Notes: generated from the letters alone by a model not told the origin. Positions 42,853 to 55,918 are shown, numbered from the stretch's first letter. The stretch: DNA of 64,000 bases from Astropecten irregularis (GCA_963971285.1 OZ020252.1:8035662-8099661), one strand, 5' to 3'. Made by a program: numbers and translations.

Positions 42853-43689
42853 CCTGGCCCGAGCTTACCCGTGCCTGACATAGCTCGATTCTTCCAGGGG
42901 GAACGTCCCTGGGGGAAGGGGGAACAGGACATGCAGGGATGCGAAGAAAAACACAAAAAGAAGAAGAGGGGGCAGGCACGTTGCATATTTGGGACCCATC
43001 CTCACCGGTATTACCAACTACTACGACTACTTCCAGGGCTTGCAGTCATCCATTTTTGGGCAGGCAATTCCGGTCTACTGCCCGGCCGAGAGCAGCCCCT
43101 GCTGTGTTTTTGAAGGGATCCGTGATTGTTTTGACAGTGCCCTGTAAGTGGATTACTCAGTTCCTGATCAATGAATCTTTAAGCTCTTGGATGGCATATC
43201 ATTTATCACTTACCGGTACTTGTTTAGGGGCAATTTAAAACATATAGAAATTCTTCTCTCGTTTTTTGTTTAAATTTCTTCATTCAAAACAAAAAATAAA
43301 TGCAATACAGTATAATTCTATTGAAATTTCATCTACAATTTAAGAGTTACTTATAAAATACATGAACACTGTTCATTGGTCCCCACCGGTTTTGCCGTTA
43401 TTCATGCTGGGTTGGTTGATTTATAAATTTACGCCCAGAAATTCCAAAGATTTTTTTATCGGAGTACACTGCAGACTGTAACTGTATGTCCTGTAGTGTT
43501 TGGCAACAGCATTTGAGAACTTTGATGCAACCAATGAATGACAGTGTGTAATTCGGAGATATTTTTCCATGGGACATGCTTGCAGCTTTAGTTGCTTTAT
43601 GGGCATAGGATCTGGACTTCATGTCCACCCCAAAAATGTAATGAGATAATTTATACATGAAACACAATACACAGATGCGCTGGTTAATA

Positions 43690-43931
43690 GCGACACGATT
43701 GCTCGACCTCTTGTCCTTTTCTTGTTGTTTTATGTGACATTTTCATCTGTATCGTCAACCATTGTGCATTTATATCTATTTTACTGCACGTTTTACATTT
43801 TACATTGTCTTTTACATATTTCTTGTTTTGCATATTGATAGTTTTACATAATTTGTCATTTTGAGCTCCTATCGTTAAATTTCCACTGTATTTTTATGAT
43901 ACTGTTGGCTGAATAAATATCTATCTATCTA
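43690..43931 (+). mobile_element. possible LINE 3' tail
   Basis: AT-rich sequence ending atactgttggctgaataaat followed by (atct)n. A polyadenylation-like aataaa plus a short tandem tail is typical of 3' ends of truncated non-LTR retrotransposons. No coding part remains. Confidence 0.4.
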
Positions 43932-44512
43932 ATGTACAGTATTTCTGATTTTAGCAAGGCCTGATGGTAAAAACTACATTTACATATTGCTCATTTTTAG
44001 GATAAGATTAAAACAAAAGCTTTTGTTTTTCCAATCTTGGCCTCGGTGCCCCTTCAAACGTTACAATTGAATAGTCATTATGCTTTTCAACAGATTCCCA
44101 ATTATTAAAATCATCTCCCTTTGAGAACCAAATTCCAGGAGTGAGGTTTTCCGCGTTCAGTCTTTTTGCCCAAATACAAGCACATGTGGTATCTTTGATC
44201 ACTTCCCGCATGATTATAATTTATAATTTAACATTTTTCCAGCGATCATGCATTTTTAATGGGCCATTTTGCATTATCCACGGTATGATGGCATTTAGTG
44301 GGGGATACAATCCTGTTATGATTATCAGTAGTCCTGTGTGTATTGAGGTCATGCTACATCCAACCATGAAATTTCTGTCTTAATAAAGACAGGGTTAATA
44401 ATTTTTTCATTTCCATGTGTTGTGTATCCCTTGTAATTGTTCTTTGACTGATGCTCGCTGAACACAAATGGATATTTAAACCACAGATCACATAACTAAC
44501 TAATATTATGTT

Positions 44513-44776
44513 TAGAGGCCCAGGCTCTGGCTCCGGCTCCAGCTCAGGCTCCGGCTCAGGCTCCATTTTGTGAATCCATTTTGTAAATAACGGGTAGATC
44601 AACTAACTGTAGAAGCATTTGGCTGCGGTTCAGAAGAAGATTCTCTGGTTTGAAAAAGAAAACAGAGCTTCAGCTTCAATGAAAAACCACAACCTATCGG
44701 GAGCCTATATTTTCAGCACATGGATGACAGAGCAGCAGGAGCTTGAGCCAGAGCCTGAGTCTCCATTTCGTAAACC
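44513..44776. mobile_element. hexanucleotide fold-back MITE, copy 4
   Basis: Left arm aggcccaggctctggctccg, right arm ccagagcctgagtctccatttc. Core gaaaaagaaaacagagcttc (rc of the copy 1 core) and ttttcagcacatggatgaca. Confidence 0.75.
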
Positions 44777-45515
44777 TACATTTAATGTCAAGTGACCTGT
44801 GTTGCTTCTTCAATAAATGAAGACCTGCGAGCAGAGCATCAAGGGATGAAGAGCTATATGAAAAGCAAGCTTGTTACTGAATATAATTTGGGATCATGGG
44901 GCACGGACAACATTAGGAAGCCTGTGGACTGGAAGCCAGTGAAGGGTTAAGGGAGAAAATAATGACCTACACTTGCTACAGAAGTAGCACAGATGCACTG
45001 ATGACAACACTGTACAGTCTACAGACAATAATATCAGTTGTGTACTAGTTGAATTTATCAACGATGTGGTTACCACTTGGGATGACTCAAAACTGCAAAA
45101 GTTGCTGAAACCACAAATTTGGTAGTAGTACACTCCTAACTTGAACACTCATTCCAAACAAATATTTCAAAGTCCTTTAGGCTTGACATTAAACAGATCA
45201 ATGTCCCTGGTTTTTGTTTTGTTGCAGGAAAAACTTGCAAAGAATTTAATGACCTCCCTGGAAATGTATTCAGAGGTTGAACTTTAAACCAGGTGTACGT
45301 GAACAAATGCACACATACACACATCACATTCACAGGCATGGGATACATGTATGTCTACTTTCATTCACCCACAGGCCAGAATTGGCCACAACTTTATACC
45401 CACAAGCAGGCCTTGCACTAACTTTTTTTCCAGGCTAGACCACCGGTCCAGCTAACATTAGATTTTACTAGCCCGTTTAGATTTTTACTAGCCTGTACAT
45501 ATATTGATCCATACC

Positions 45516-45886
45516 TTAAAGGTAGTATCATACTTTGGTAAGAAACCAAAACAGAAATGTTCACAGATTTACTTATAACTTTCAGGGTATGAAGATGGTG
45601 GTGGTAGAAACATACCGTTAAAATTTGTCCGCCTGAAATGGTGTACTCAATCTAGAAATAAGTAAAACAACGACCGAAAATCTTGTTGATCTTTTATTTT
45701 AAAAGATCAAAAATAAAAGAGAAAAGACTTAAGAAATACTGTGGCCATTTTTCACAATTTTCTCAAAAAGTGGGCACCGTATGGGACTGAAATTTTCACA
45801 GATGACTGCGACTGTATCTTCCTTGATATTTTTGCCCATTAATCGGTACTTCTTTGACAAAAACCAAAGTATGATACTACCTTTAA
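45516..45886. mobile_element. TTAA-flanked MITE, reference copy
   Basis: 371 bp. Opens ttaaaggtagtatcatactt (tggt) and closes with the exact complement ending acctttaa. Internal words: gggtatgaagatggtggtgg, gtgggcaccgtatgggactg, tgtatcttccttgatatttt. Other copies: 22982, 32424, 38118 (half), 50398, 53574 (half), 58946 (end only). TTAA at both ends suggests piggyBac-type integration. Confidence 0.85.
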
Positions 45887-46462
45887 CATGTACATACATG
45901 TACATGTAGGTTCTTATTTGTTTTTACTTTCCCACCGGGCAACCAAGGATGCGACCCCGTCTAACTAGCCTGGAGAGGTTTTTGCTAGACATTGAATGCC
46001 GGGCTGGTATACATTATTTCACAAGGCTAGGCCTACTTACTGTGTATGTTTTCCCCTATTCTATTTCCATACTACTCAGAAACTCACTCTTCACATGTAT
46101 TTAGGGGGTTAGGGCCTACATATGTATCTGAGATACTGTACACAATTTTTTGAAGGAGTTGGCTCATAATAATATTTGTACTTCAGTACTGTAACTAGTG
46201 TGTATTTCACAAACGTGCATCGCATTTTGTACCTCGGTACCAAATTTTTACAAAGACTTCTGTTTACAAATCTACTTTGAAGCCGGCGTACTGAAGGTCT
46301 TTAACTATCCATGCATTTCCTCAAGAAATGACACAAAAAGAAAAGAAAAGAAAACGTGAGTGAACACCTTCCGTAAGGAATTACAGAACAACTTCGACCA
46401 TGAGTCCATGCCCATCTCAGAATAAAAAAGAATAAAAACATTCAAAATCCAGTACGGGTTAT

Positions 46463-46738
46463 GGAAATGCCCCAAGGTTTGTGTACGAAACAGAGGCTTA
46501 GGCTTAGGCTCAGGCTCCGGCTCCATTTCTTACATCCATTTTAAAGTAACAGGTATCAAAATAGAGGTTTGGGGTACGGTTTCAAAGTTGTATACAAATG
46601 TACATACATACTCTGTTTCGAACAAGAAAACGAAAGTTCGACCTCAGGGAAAACTCACAACCTGTATTTTTGGCTTTTAGATGAGCCTAAGCCCAAGCCC
46701 AAGCCCAAGCCTAATCCATCGTTTCGTATTAAGGGCCA
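46463..46738. mobile_element. hexanucleotide fold-back MITE, copy 5 (AAGCCC variant)
   Basis: Left arm gtacgaaacagaggcttagg, right arm aagcccaagcctaatccatc then gtttcgtattaagggcc. The repeat unit has drifted to GCCCAA on one side and GGCTTA on the other, showing that the arms evolve separately. Confidence 0.75.
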
Positions 46739-48489
46739 TAGACATCAAGCCAATGCAACAGATCACATCAGTTATGGTACCAATACTACCCAGAGGTGTA
46801 CCAACTACCAAGTAACCCACAAAAGCAAACAAGCTTTTCACCTTGCCAGATTTCTTTTTATTTATATACACTATCAAAGCTCTCTCACTGCAGAATTTGC
46901 CCTCCCGGCTGCTGCTTGGCACAATCCTCTTATTAAAAAAAAACCTGGTCAATTGTATACACTGTGTGGGATGGCTAAAGTAACAGATTTATTATTGCAG
47001 GGAGGATTTTTGGAACACCCTCCAGACAATCTGTGAGGGGTACCGATATGTATGTCAACAATGTTGGATTATGGATTTGCACCTTTGTACAGTCCCTCTA
47101 CAGGGTCATTTCGGCCATTACAACCTTTCTGGTACCCCCTGGCCCCCTCCCTCCCAACAAGTGGCCATTCATTGGACAGTGCACACAAATACATATCACT
47201 GTAATGATGTATTGTACGTCAAATGTTAGAAATGGTTGAAAACCTGCATTCACCATGCACAATTTGCAAGACATAGGTCTCATACATGTTAGTGATGTGT
47301 GTAAATATGATAGAATGTTTCTGGTACATGGATGATGTACATGTATAGGCCTACATTTTGTACATAGTGTATTATGGACCAGCTACATCATAACATGTTG
47401 TGATTTTATTGTCATGTTGCTGAATATACTGTACAAAGTATGCAAATCAAACAACACTCCTGGATACATGTAAGATTGACCAATGATAAAAAATGTTTGA
47501 AAACAACTGACAGGGAGCATTAAAAGTCTGAAATCTGAAAATCTCCTGTACTTTTGTACACAGCCTGTGAGGAAGAAAATCTGAAATCTAAACCAAAAAA
47601 TCTGAAATCAGATTTTAATCTGAGAAATCTCATCCCTGATTAAAGGAGATACCGCAGCCAAATCGATGGTTTTACATGTAGGCTCTTACTATAGAACCAC
47701 ACCACTGCATACATGTACCAACACTCCCCCATCTCAGACTCCCCGGCTTTTAGTTAGTACATTACTTTGCTTCCAAATCTAAAGAGCAAGGAAGAGATAG
47801 CTCGGTGATAGGCCTACTAAATTACAACTGATGCAATTAAGCTGATGCACAAGTGATCAAAAAAAAAAGATAACAATGTTATGGTCATCTTTACTCTTCC
47901 TTATAGGGGCAAGGGGGCAAAGGCAACTAGAGAATGGTGGAGGGGAGGGGGAAGCACTTCAGCCAGTTTGCCCATAATGTTATTATTAATTATATCCATC
48001 TGTGCATGCTGCGAGCCTCATCTGGGCAAAGCACGCTAGGCCTAGCACAGTATGTGCGCTGAGGCTATAGTATTATGATTTATCTGGTGCCATTTATCAT
48101 GATTACAGGTAAGACCTTCAGCAGCGGAAAACTGCTGCCAGGGCTGAGGGCTGGCTTCAACAGGCTCAAGGTTGAAAAATATCAGCGTGTTAAAAAGCAG
48201 CACAGTATGTGTATGTACATGTATGTATGCACGTACAGTACCAGCGCATGTGTACAGTAGAAAGTCCCTGCTCAGCTATAGTATAGTAGTACTGTGGTAG
48301 CATGGACTGTACATGTACATCCATGCCTTCATTTTGTTGTCAGAGTGATTGTTGGATGCAGCCCAGAACAATCACAGATTTATCCCATACAGTACAAGGA
48401 CATCATTCAGAATTCAGTCACACTGGCCAAGGCAATGCATTCATGATACGTCTTGCCCTATACTTTTAAGTAAATAACTGTTTCAAACT

Positions 48490-48650
48490 GCTCTTCAACC
48501 AATGACAAGGGAAACTGACTGAATTTTAAGTCATTGAAAGGTGAACAAAGAGAAATTGTCTGGAGCGGGATTCAAACCGCCGACCTCCTGAATACCGTAC
48601 ATGTGCTCTTCCAATCCAACTGAGATATCCAGCCCTACGTTGGTGGTGTC
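48490..48650 (-). mobile_element. tRNA-derived SINE (type 1) copy
   Basis: Complement of tail and tRNA-like segment: aaactgactgaattttaagt, tctggagcgggattcaaacc, cctcctgaataccgtacatg, agccctacgttggtgg. Its 5' end abuts the palindrome at 48653. Confidence 0.75.
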
Positions 48651-48652
48651 CT

Positions 48653-48791
48653 GCAGCCGATTTCACAAAACTTTACGCCATGGCGTAAGTCCACTTACGC
48701 CACAAATGTTGCGTAAGTTTTGCCACTTACGCAACATTTGTGGCGTAAGTTGGACTTACGCCATGGCGTAAAGTTTCGTGAAATCGGCTGC
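48653..48791. mobile_element. near-perfect palindromic MITE (TTACGCC type)
   Basis: 139 bp. The left arm gcagccgatttcacaaaact...cttacgccacaaatgttgcg (about 65 nt) and the right arm pair almost without error around a loop of about 9 bases (ttttgccac). The arms themselves contain inverted sub-repeats (gccatggc, gtaagtccacttac). Very little divergence implies recent insertion or correction between arms. It lies about 350 bp from the candidate exon at 49141. Confidence 0.9.
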
Positions 48792-49140
48792 TGGAGTCTA
48801 TACAGACTAATTGTATACATACAGTACATGTATACTGTACCTCTATTGCTTTACATGGTAATACTGTACAGTAATAGCCATTCTATTCTTTGTGTGTTTT
48901 TGTTTCTTCTCCTTTGCATGATACGTACACTGTATACATGTTGTATACAGGTGCTTTTTTAAGAACATTTCCTCCAAACATGTCGGTTTATACTATGCAC
49001 TATGTATGCATGATATCTTAACAGGTGTATCCTATAGTCCAACAAAGAGGCCATTAATTTAAAGGTAACATCATAATTGTAGTAGATGCACTGCACATGT
49101 ATGTACTATTCATCATTTTTGTCATCTTGAAGTTACTCAC

Positions 49141-49204
49141 CGGCCAGGCGGATCATGACTCCGTGCGCTGGAATCCCAACCTGGAACAGATACCGAGCTG
49201 CCAG
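49141..49204 (-). CDS. candidate 5' coding exon of the Trio/Kalirin gene
   Basis: A 64-nt GC-rich island in AT-rich DNA. On the minus strand it is preceded by a pyrimidine-rich acceptor (ccttttcttcag) and followed by a good donor (gtgagt). It is open throughout (LAARYLFQVGIPAHGVMIRL, then A) and ends in phase 1, which is what the exon at 28075-28149 needs; joining gives ...IRLA-G-AFHCDGL. Vertebrate Kalirin has a short variable N-terminus at the same point before its conserved SFRNDGLKASD stretch. The strong acceptor suggests an internal exon, with a further 5' exon upstream that I did not find; otherwise translation could begin at the internal Met. The intron to the next sure exon would be about 21 kb. 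There is no homology proof, and phase agreement alone has a one in three chance of being accidental. Confidence 0.45.
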
Positions 49205-49377
49205 CTGAAGAAAAGGCTTAGGTAACCAAATCTGATACAGACCTGCATATACTCCCCGATAAAAAGAACAGCATTCTCCCCAGCAGGGCTTCGGTTACAA
49301 AGAGGAACAGCAGAATAAAGGGATCACGGAGAGCAGATGGAGTTGGGGGAGGCGGACAAGTAAAGCTGCATCATCAG

Positions 49378-49782
49378 TTAAAGGGAGCATATAGGATTTG
49401 CAAAGATGTGCATTTTGGCTGAATTTGGTACTTAAACAGAAGTGAAGGTCTTAAACTTCCTTACAGACATTGTTTCATGTACCTTTTTACGCTTTGTTCA
49501 TGTGGATAGCAGAAATAAGGCCAAAATAATCTTACCCCTCCCTCCGAATCCTTCACAGTTACACCACGGTTTCGAAATGCTACTTAATCGTTCGGACGAA
49601 CGATCTTTTTATAAGACACAAAATCTTGATTTCCTTGAAAAACCCAGCATCTGATGAACCAAGATTTCCCATGGTGACTGTTTGCACTGTTTATGAACCG
49701 ATGACATGGTTGAGTCCATTTTCTGTCTCAAACTCAATAATTCTTTTTTGGAGGCCTTGCAAATCCTGTACGCTGCCTTTAA
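49378..49782. mobile_element. TTAA-flanked MITE, second family
   Basis: 405 bp, opening ttaaagggagcatataggat (ttgcaa) and closing with its near complement ttgcaaatcctgtacgctgc (ctttaa). Internal cccagcatctgatgaaccaa and gtgactgtttgcactgttta recur at about 17960-18020 and 22360-22410. Same TTAA-AGG tips as the 45516 family but an unrelated body. Confidence 0.8.
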
Positions 49783-50397
49783 AGCATGGCAAAGGGATTC
49801 TGGAAGGAGCATCGACCTGCCCTCCGAAGGAATTTACATCCTAACTCAAGAAACTCTTACAAATACTCCAGTCCATAGGGATGAACAGCAACTGATGCTA
49901 TTAAGGATCCCTTCATTTGAAGTTGGATACAATGTGTGACTAGCTCCGGCAAAATGAGTCATATGCCACCCTGGCAACATTTAATGAGTTATGGACAGGG
50001 TTCTAGCCACGGTGGGCGGCGCTGGGCGGGCCAGCCCGGCACTGGAAATTTGCGCCCGGATCGTAGGTCTGAAATAAACTCTGCCGCCCGGCACAAATTT
50101 CCGCAGTATGAATAAAAGTATTGCCAATATCGTGAATTTTGATCACATTCCTGAATAAAAGTTCACTCTTTTCTGTGTTTTGAAATGTGAAGCACTGATT
50201 CTCAATGTTTACAACACGATACAATTTCCAATTTTTAGCGTAGGCCTACCGTATATCTGTACATGTAGCGAACTAGGGCTCAACTTCATTTCTAGAGCCC
50301 ACCACTAAAATTGGTCTGGCTAGAACCCTGGTTATGGACAGTTTTAAAAATTAAATGGACTCTTAATGGAGAGAAGTCACAGTTACGTTAGAGGTAA

Positions 50398-50728
50398 TAA
50401 GGTAATATCATACTTTTTTGTCAAATTTTTTTTTGCAGATTCATGAGCAAACATATCAAGAAAGGTACACAGCAACAGTCATCTCAGTTTCTGTGAAATT
50501 TCCAGTCCTGAACGGTGCCCACTTTTTCAGAAAACAATGAAAAAACGCCCACAGTATTTTAAAATCTTTTCACCGTTATTTTGTATCTTTTGAAGATCAA
50601 AATTGTTTTTAGTCACGATATGTTTCTACCATCACCATCTTTATACCCTCTGAGTTACAGGCCCCCTATAACCTGTGAAGATTTATGTTTCGGAATGCTA
50701 CCAAAGTATGATACATAAGTACCTTTAA
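50398..50728. mobile_element. TTAA-flanked MITE copy, diverged
   Basis: Opens aaggtaatatcatacttttt, closes ctaccaaagtatgatacata then acctttaa. The internal gaacggtgcccactttttca matches the reference copy. Confidence 0.7.
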
Positions 50729-53573
50729 CAAATTACACATGTACATTCATGTTCAAACCTGAATGTCTTAACAAGACAGCATACTGAAGATCCCTCTCTC
50801 AAACACCATGTCACTCATCGGTACAATGTACACTGTACTCTTTCTAATCACATTGTCCACTCAGTCAGCTTTGCAAATTTTGTAACATATGACTCATTTT
50901 GATGGAGCAGCCATTTTGCATCCAATCCCCCGGAGTTAATGTAGGGCCTACACATAATGCACAGTAGCAATGTTCTACCACCATTATGCAGTTGTCTTTT
51001 CCACCTGTATGATACATGTACATGAGTAGTACAGTATGTATGTAAATAACGTCAAAATGGTCTCAATGTACAGTATGCTCAGCATGTGATGTCAAGTGGT
51101 CCCTATGCATACAAATTTACACACATTTGTCTGTGCCAGTGTGCGCACAATGACTACAATTTACAGAGTGGTCATGTTTTCCTCATGAATGCTAAGTGCA
51201 AAATAATCAAACAAGTATCCCCATGATCCCAGCCAAGGCTTATGGTTCAGAGAACTGGAGGAGATAAAGGTGTACTGGTATAGTACTGTGCATCTCTTTC
51301 TTCTCTTGCAGTGTGCATGTAGGCCTACATGTACTGGCAGCATGAGGACTAAAATGTACTCTTCATAGATCAAGCCAACTGATATGACCTGACTGACAAT
51401 TTCTTTAGTGCATTAAAGACAACCTACTTTGCTTGCACAGTTTGCCGATACAATTTGAATAATATTCAAATGTGCACAATCTGTTGATTGTTAATTACTA
51501 AGAGTCTGTCTGTTTTAAAACAGCGTACACATATTTAATGAATGTAAAGTTTAGCAGAGTTTGCAATAGTGTCTTGAAATCTGTCAAGATGCTATAGCCT
51601 ATACTGCAGCCCTGAAGAAGTTAGACTAGTTTAGTTTTTGACCACTCTGTATCTAGTCACAACTCACAACTGATCTGCTGTCACCATGACTGTGGATGAA
51701 ACCCAAAGCTATGCAAATGACATATGTCTGATATTTTTTCAATTTCATACAAATATTGCATTCATGAATACCTACACAATGAAAGCATAATTTATCTAAA
51801 TTGCATATTAGAGAGACACTTTAGCGTCTAAAAGTGAACATTTGGGAGACATCGACAAATGCCAAACAGGAGACTTTTGGGTGCCTCCCTACCTTTTAAA
51901 GACATATTTTTCCTGTCCATATTTTAATAGAAGACAGAGAATGCTCTTAATATGAAAATATTTGTCAATTTCAAGTTCAATTGGTTTGGAGGATGTTTAG
52001 GTAAGTAACGTTTATTCACGACCCAATGAGAAAGTCTCCCTAATGACCCATTCCTGGTAAATTCAATTCTCACATCATGTGCAACAAGGGAGAAAAACAA
52101 TGTTGTTTGAAACGATTCTTTATCAACTGGTGCAGACAGGCATAATGGGTTGATCAATTTATACTCTCTAGGACTAGGAGGCACCTTCCCCAAAACTGCA
52201 GGCATCCAGTAGGCTTTGATTGAAATTGGTGTCAAGAAAAGTCATGTCAAATTAATTTCTCTACAATAATTCTATTTTGAGACAAAATGCCAGCCCTCTC
52301 CCAACCTTCGGTCCCCGTTTCCCCCCTCCCTGCCGCCTCCAACCCTCCCCCCTCCAGCCCACTAGGAGAACACACTAGACACGCTGAAACTAAAAAGCAG
52401 ACACGCACGGATTCGGGGAAAATGTCACAGAGACTGTTCTGTCAACAGGATCCAGTGTGCTGGCGACCCCGTGGACAGATCTATGCAGAGAATGGCACGC
52501 ATTACACGGCTAATGGAATTATCCGCCAGACATTGTATCGAAATCAATCCCAAATATTTTGCACAAGGATCAAGGAAAATAGTTGCCTCGTCTTTTATGA
52601 GAACGGGCCATTGTGCTGTGCATAATTATACATGACAAACAAACCAAAATTGAAGAAAATGCCACGCTCTTTCTCCAATTATTCAAGATTTGAGCGGCCT
52701 ACAGGACTGTACTCACATATCTGTGATAGCAAAGCTACAAACTGACAAAGGATTAGCAAATGCATGTGGTTCAGGTTTACCATATTTTGACTCAAGACAG
52801 CCTGAACATACAGAACACACTTGCAATTTTAGGGACATGAAAACAAATAAAGAACGTTTAAAATTCAAAAATGAAAACAATTAAAATACGTTTAAAATTC
52901 GAAAATATACAAAGACTTGTAATCAGTAAGCACTTGAGACGCAGCAAAGTACATGTATGCTAATATCATACACAATGCATTATCTACACGTGCATGTGTC
53001 TAGAGCAATGGTAAGGTTGTAATGGGGTTTCATGTGCAATAGTGTACATATGTGCACATGAATGTATGTATTCATGATCAATCTAGTTATGGCAAACGTA
53101 CACCTGTACAACGGTACAGTTTTATTGAAACGGCAATTATTTTCAATTGCTTCGTAATTTCATACTGTACACATATTAAACAACAAAGGAAATATGCGTA
53201 CTACTATACATTAGGCCTGTACATGTGGGCATACATGAATGCACACGATGCGCAAGGCATCTTTTTAATTATATTTTGGAAAAATGTCCAAGGATGTTTC
53301 CTGAATCACCAATTGCAATACATCACGTACATTGTACAGTACGTACAAAACATGTTTAATAATAAAATGGTCCTTGCTGGGTTTTAATTCCTTATCTGAC
53401 CCTGCCACATTGCTCATGGTTGTCCAAAACATCTGTACTGTGTGTGTATGTTCATTGTATGATGTGTGTGACAAGAATCAGGTTCTACGGGAAGTTTAAA
53501 CAGCTACATGTAACTAAAATGTACAGTACATGTACGTATGTTTCACCTACTTGCTGTACAGTATGAGACTGAT

Positions 53574-53741
53574 TTAAAGGTAATATCATACTGTACTTTG
53601 GTTTTTGTCACAGAAATGCAGATTCATGGACAAAATATCAAGGAAGATACAGTAACAGCCATCTGAGAAATTGCTAGTCCCATATATGCAGATACGGTGC
53701 CCACTTTTTGAGAAAACAGTGAAAAACGGCCACGCCCACGG
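53574..53741. mobile_element. TTAA-flanked MITE, half copy
   Basis: ttaaaggtaatatcatactg then tttgtcacagaaatgcagat, ending near gtgaaaaacggccac. A purine-rich stretch (ggagggaggaggggaaggga) follows. Confidence 0.65.
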
Positions 53742-55029
53742 GAGGGAGGAGGGGAAGGGAAGGGGGAGGGTCAAGACTGCAAGACAGCCTCCAAGCCGGT
53801 CATTACCCTATGATTTTTTAATGAAGATATTCCAGTGTGCATCCATATGGCTGGTTGCCAACCAATATCCACATTAGTAGAATAACATGGATGACATGAC
53901 AGACCCAAGGCTGAAGCATGGACCGGTGCTTGTGTTGATGCTGAATTGCTGATGGAAAGTGACCTCATGTGTAATGTCATCACTAATAATGAGAAGAGAC
54001 CAAGGACGATTTATAATGTCAGAGGCTTTGCAAAATTCAAAAATTTCATACTAAATGATCAAAAATGTCATACTATGAAAAGGAAGTATGGAAATATTCC
54101 AATAAAACTTTGTGTTTTTACTCACTGATTACCAAATTGTATTTGTGATTTTTGGGGATGAAATAATGATCTTCAGCCATACATGTAAAGCTGATGTACA
54201 GTACTGATGAGGACTTCTTAATCCGTGTCCAGTGCATGTAGCTATCAAAAATCTACATGTACTGTATGTACATGTATGTTTTTTTAAATCATAAAAAGTT
54301 TCACAAGACCAAATTTCAATACAGTTGAGTATATCTTCAGTTCATCAACAATTCTTGGATTGAATTTGAGACAGTACTAGAACATGGCTCTGGCTTGGCT
54401 CTATTGCAAGCCACTGAAGAGCTTCTACTGTATAGACTTGTGTGTAAATGCAAGCTGTAGCCAGTTTAATTCAATACGTAGCCTCATACTGTAGCTGAAC
54501 AGTTAATAATTGCAACAATTGTTCTAGGATCACAACAATTGAGCTCAACCATTGTATAACATGTCCGATATCAACTTTCATCTGAAGCTGAACATCGACA
54601 ATCCCTGATCGTCATTCTGCAACTTGCAAGAGTTGTGAATCTACCCTGGTGTTGATCTTTGCCCCTTAATATAATCACACTGCAGCTGACAGGTGCCCTG
54701 GTATGACCCTCTGTCAACTCACTGTATAAACAAGCACCTGAATTTCTACAACAACTTAACAAGTCTGTCTGCTATGCTACTGCTAGGGAGTTGGATTTCC
54801 AAGCTTTTAAATAATCTGCACCCTATACATTATTCAAAGTCACCAGACTTGGTTTGAATATTTTCTGAGAAATTTACATTTGAAAGCAGGTTTCAAATGT
54901 CACCAAATCTGATGATATGTAAAATCATGTATTCTGATTACAATGGCACATGGTGCTCTTTTAAGGTACTACAGTATGTACAATGTAGGCACACACATAC
55001 ATTGTACGTACAGCGTACTTGTAGTATGA

Positions 55030-55400
55030 CTTGTACATGTACATGGGATGTAAAAAAGTCAAACAATTTAAACATCTAAATGGAAGCTTTTGATTAATGT
55101 TATGTGTACATGACGGACACGTACAAAATGTATACATGTAGGCCCTATGTACAGTACAATGTATATACATGTACATGTACTGTACCTACATTGTACACGT
55201 GCAGAATGTTTGTAAATGTACACATATTTAAATGCACATTACTGTACATAACATGTAGGCCTACACGCTACAGAACATACTAATGTTCATACAGTACATG
55301 TGCACACTATAGGACCTACATATAATACACTGTACATGTACATATCATGCATACAGTGAGGTGGTACTTTTTGTTTTACAGTGTACATGTAGGCCTACAG
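55030..55400. repeat. cluster of TACATGTA palindromes
   Basis: The 8-bp word tacatgta occurs six times here, often overlapping as tgtacatgtacatgta or fused to taggcctac. It is frequent throughout about 28-62 kb but not in the exons. Confidence 0.7.
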
Positions 55401-55918
55401 TATGTACATTGTAAGTAAAAAAAATCAGCCTAAATCTTGAGAAAATTACGAACAGTACAGTACATCTTCAACCAAAAGTCCAAAACCTCCAAGCATTTGT
55501 AAATATTATGATATCTAGTATCTGAAAGGAAAGACTGGACAAAGGGGATTGTTGAACTACTGTGCCTGTACATTACTGTATACAGTACAGTGAGTGCATC
55601 ATCAATTTGTCTCAATGCTATCTTTAGGGTTACTTGTACACTGTACACTGTACGTGTCCATAGTTCACTTGGGAGGCATTCACAAACACAGCATGGGTGC
55701 AATGAAGAATTTCAATGAAGGTAAAAATGTCTGACCTGTAGGTAAATTTTCGCTTTTGACAAAAGTTTGACATAGACTGAGGCCAATTTATGCAATTTTT
55801 TCCTGCCTTGGCTCAAGAGTTTTCCTTCCCTTCAACTGTCTGTTAAAGATTACCAGAAGTGCCAGTCAACCTGAGTTCCAACAAGTCCATCTCCATTTTG
55901 TCACTTTTCTTCTCTTCT

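Larger units (their letters stand above)
36836..49140. other. large intron or intergenic stretch, repeat-rich
   Basis: Apart from the listed MITEs, arrays and the SINE at 48490-48650, no coding exon was identified. Non-repeat patches lie at about 38790-39010 (GC-richer, with a short plus-strand frame whose MNGLVIWAPCIAWELIIYGL stretch is hydrophobic), 40370-40560, 41900-42200 and 42750-43120 (G-rich). If the 49141 exon belongs to the gene, all of this is intron. Confidence 0.45.

Noticed and set aside
46569..47036. 155-codon plus-strand gene
   Set aside because: Its first third is the MITE copy at 46463-46738 and the rest shows no protein features.
52287..52625. 112-codon plus-strand gene
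   Set aside because: Unique sequence with an open frame, but a low-complexity Pro/Ser start, no motif and no splice or promoter evidence.
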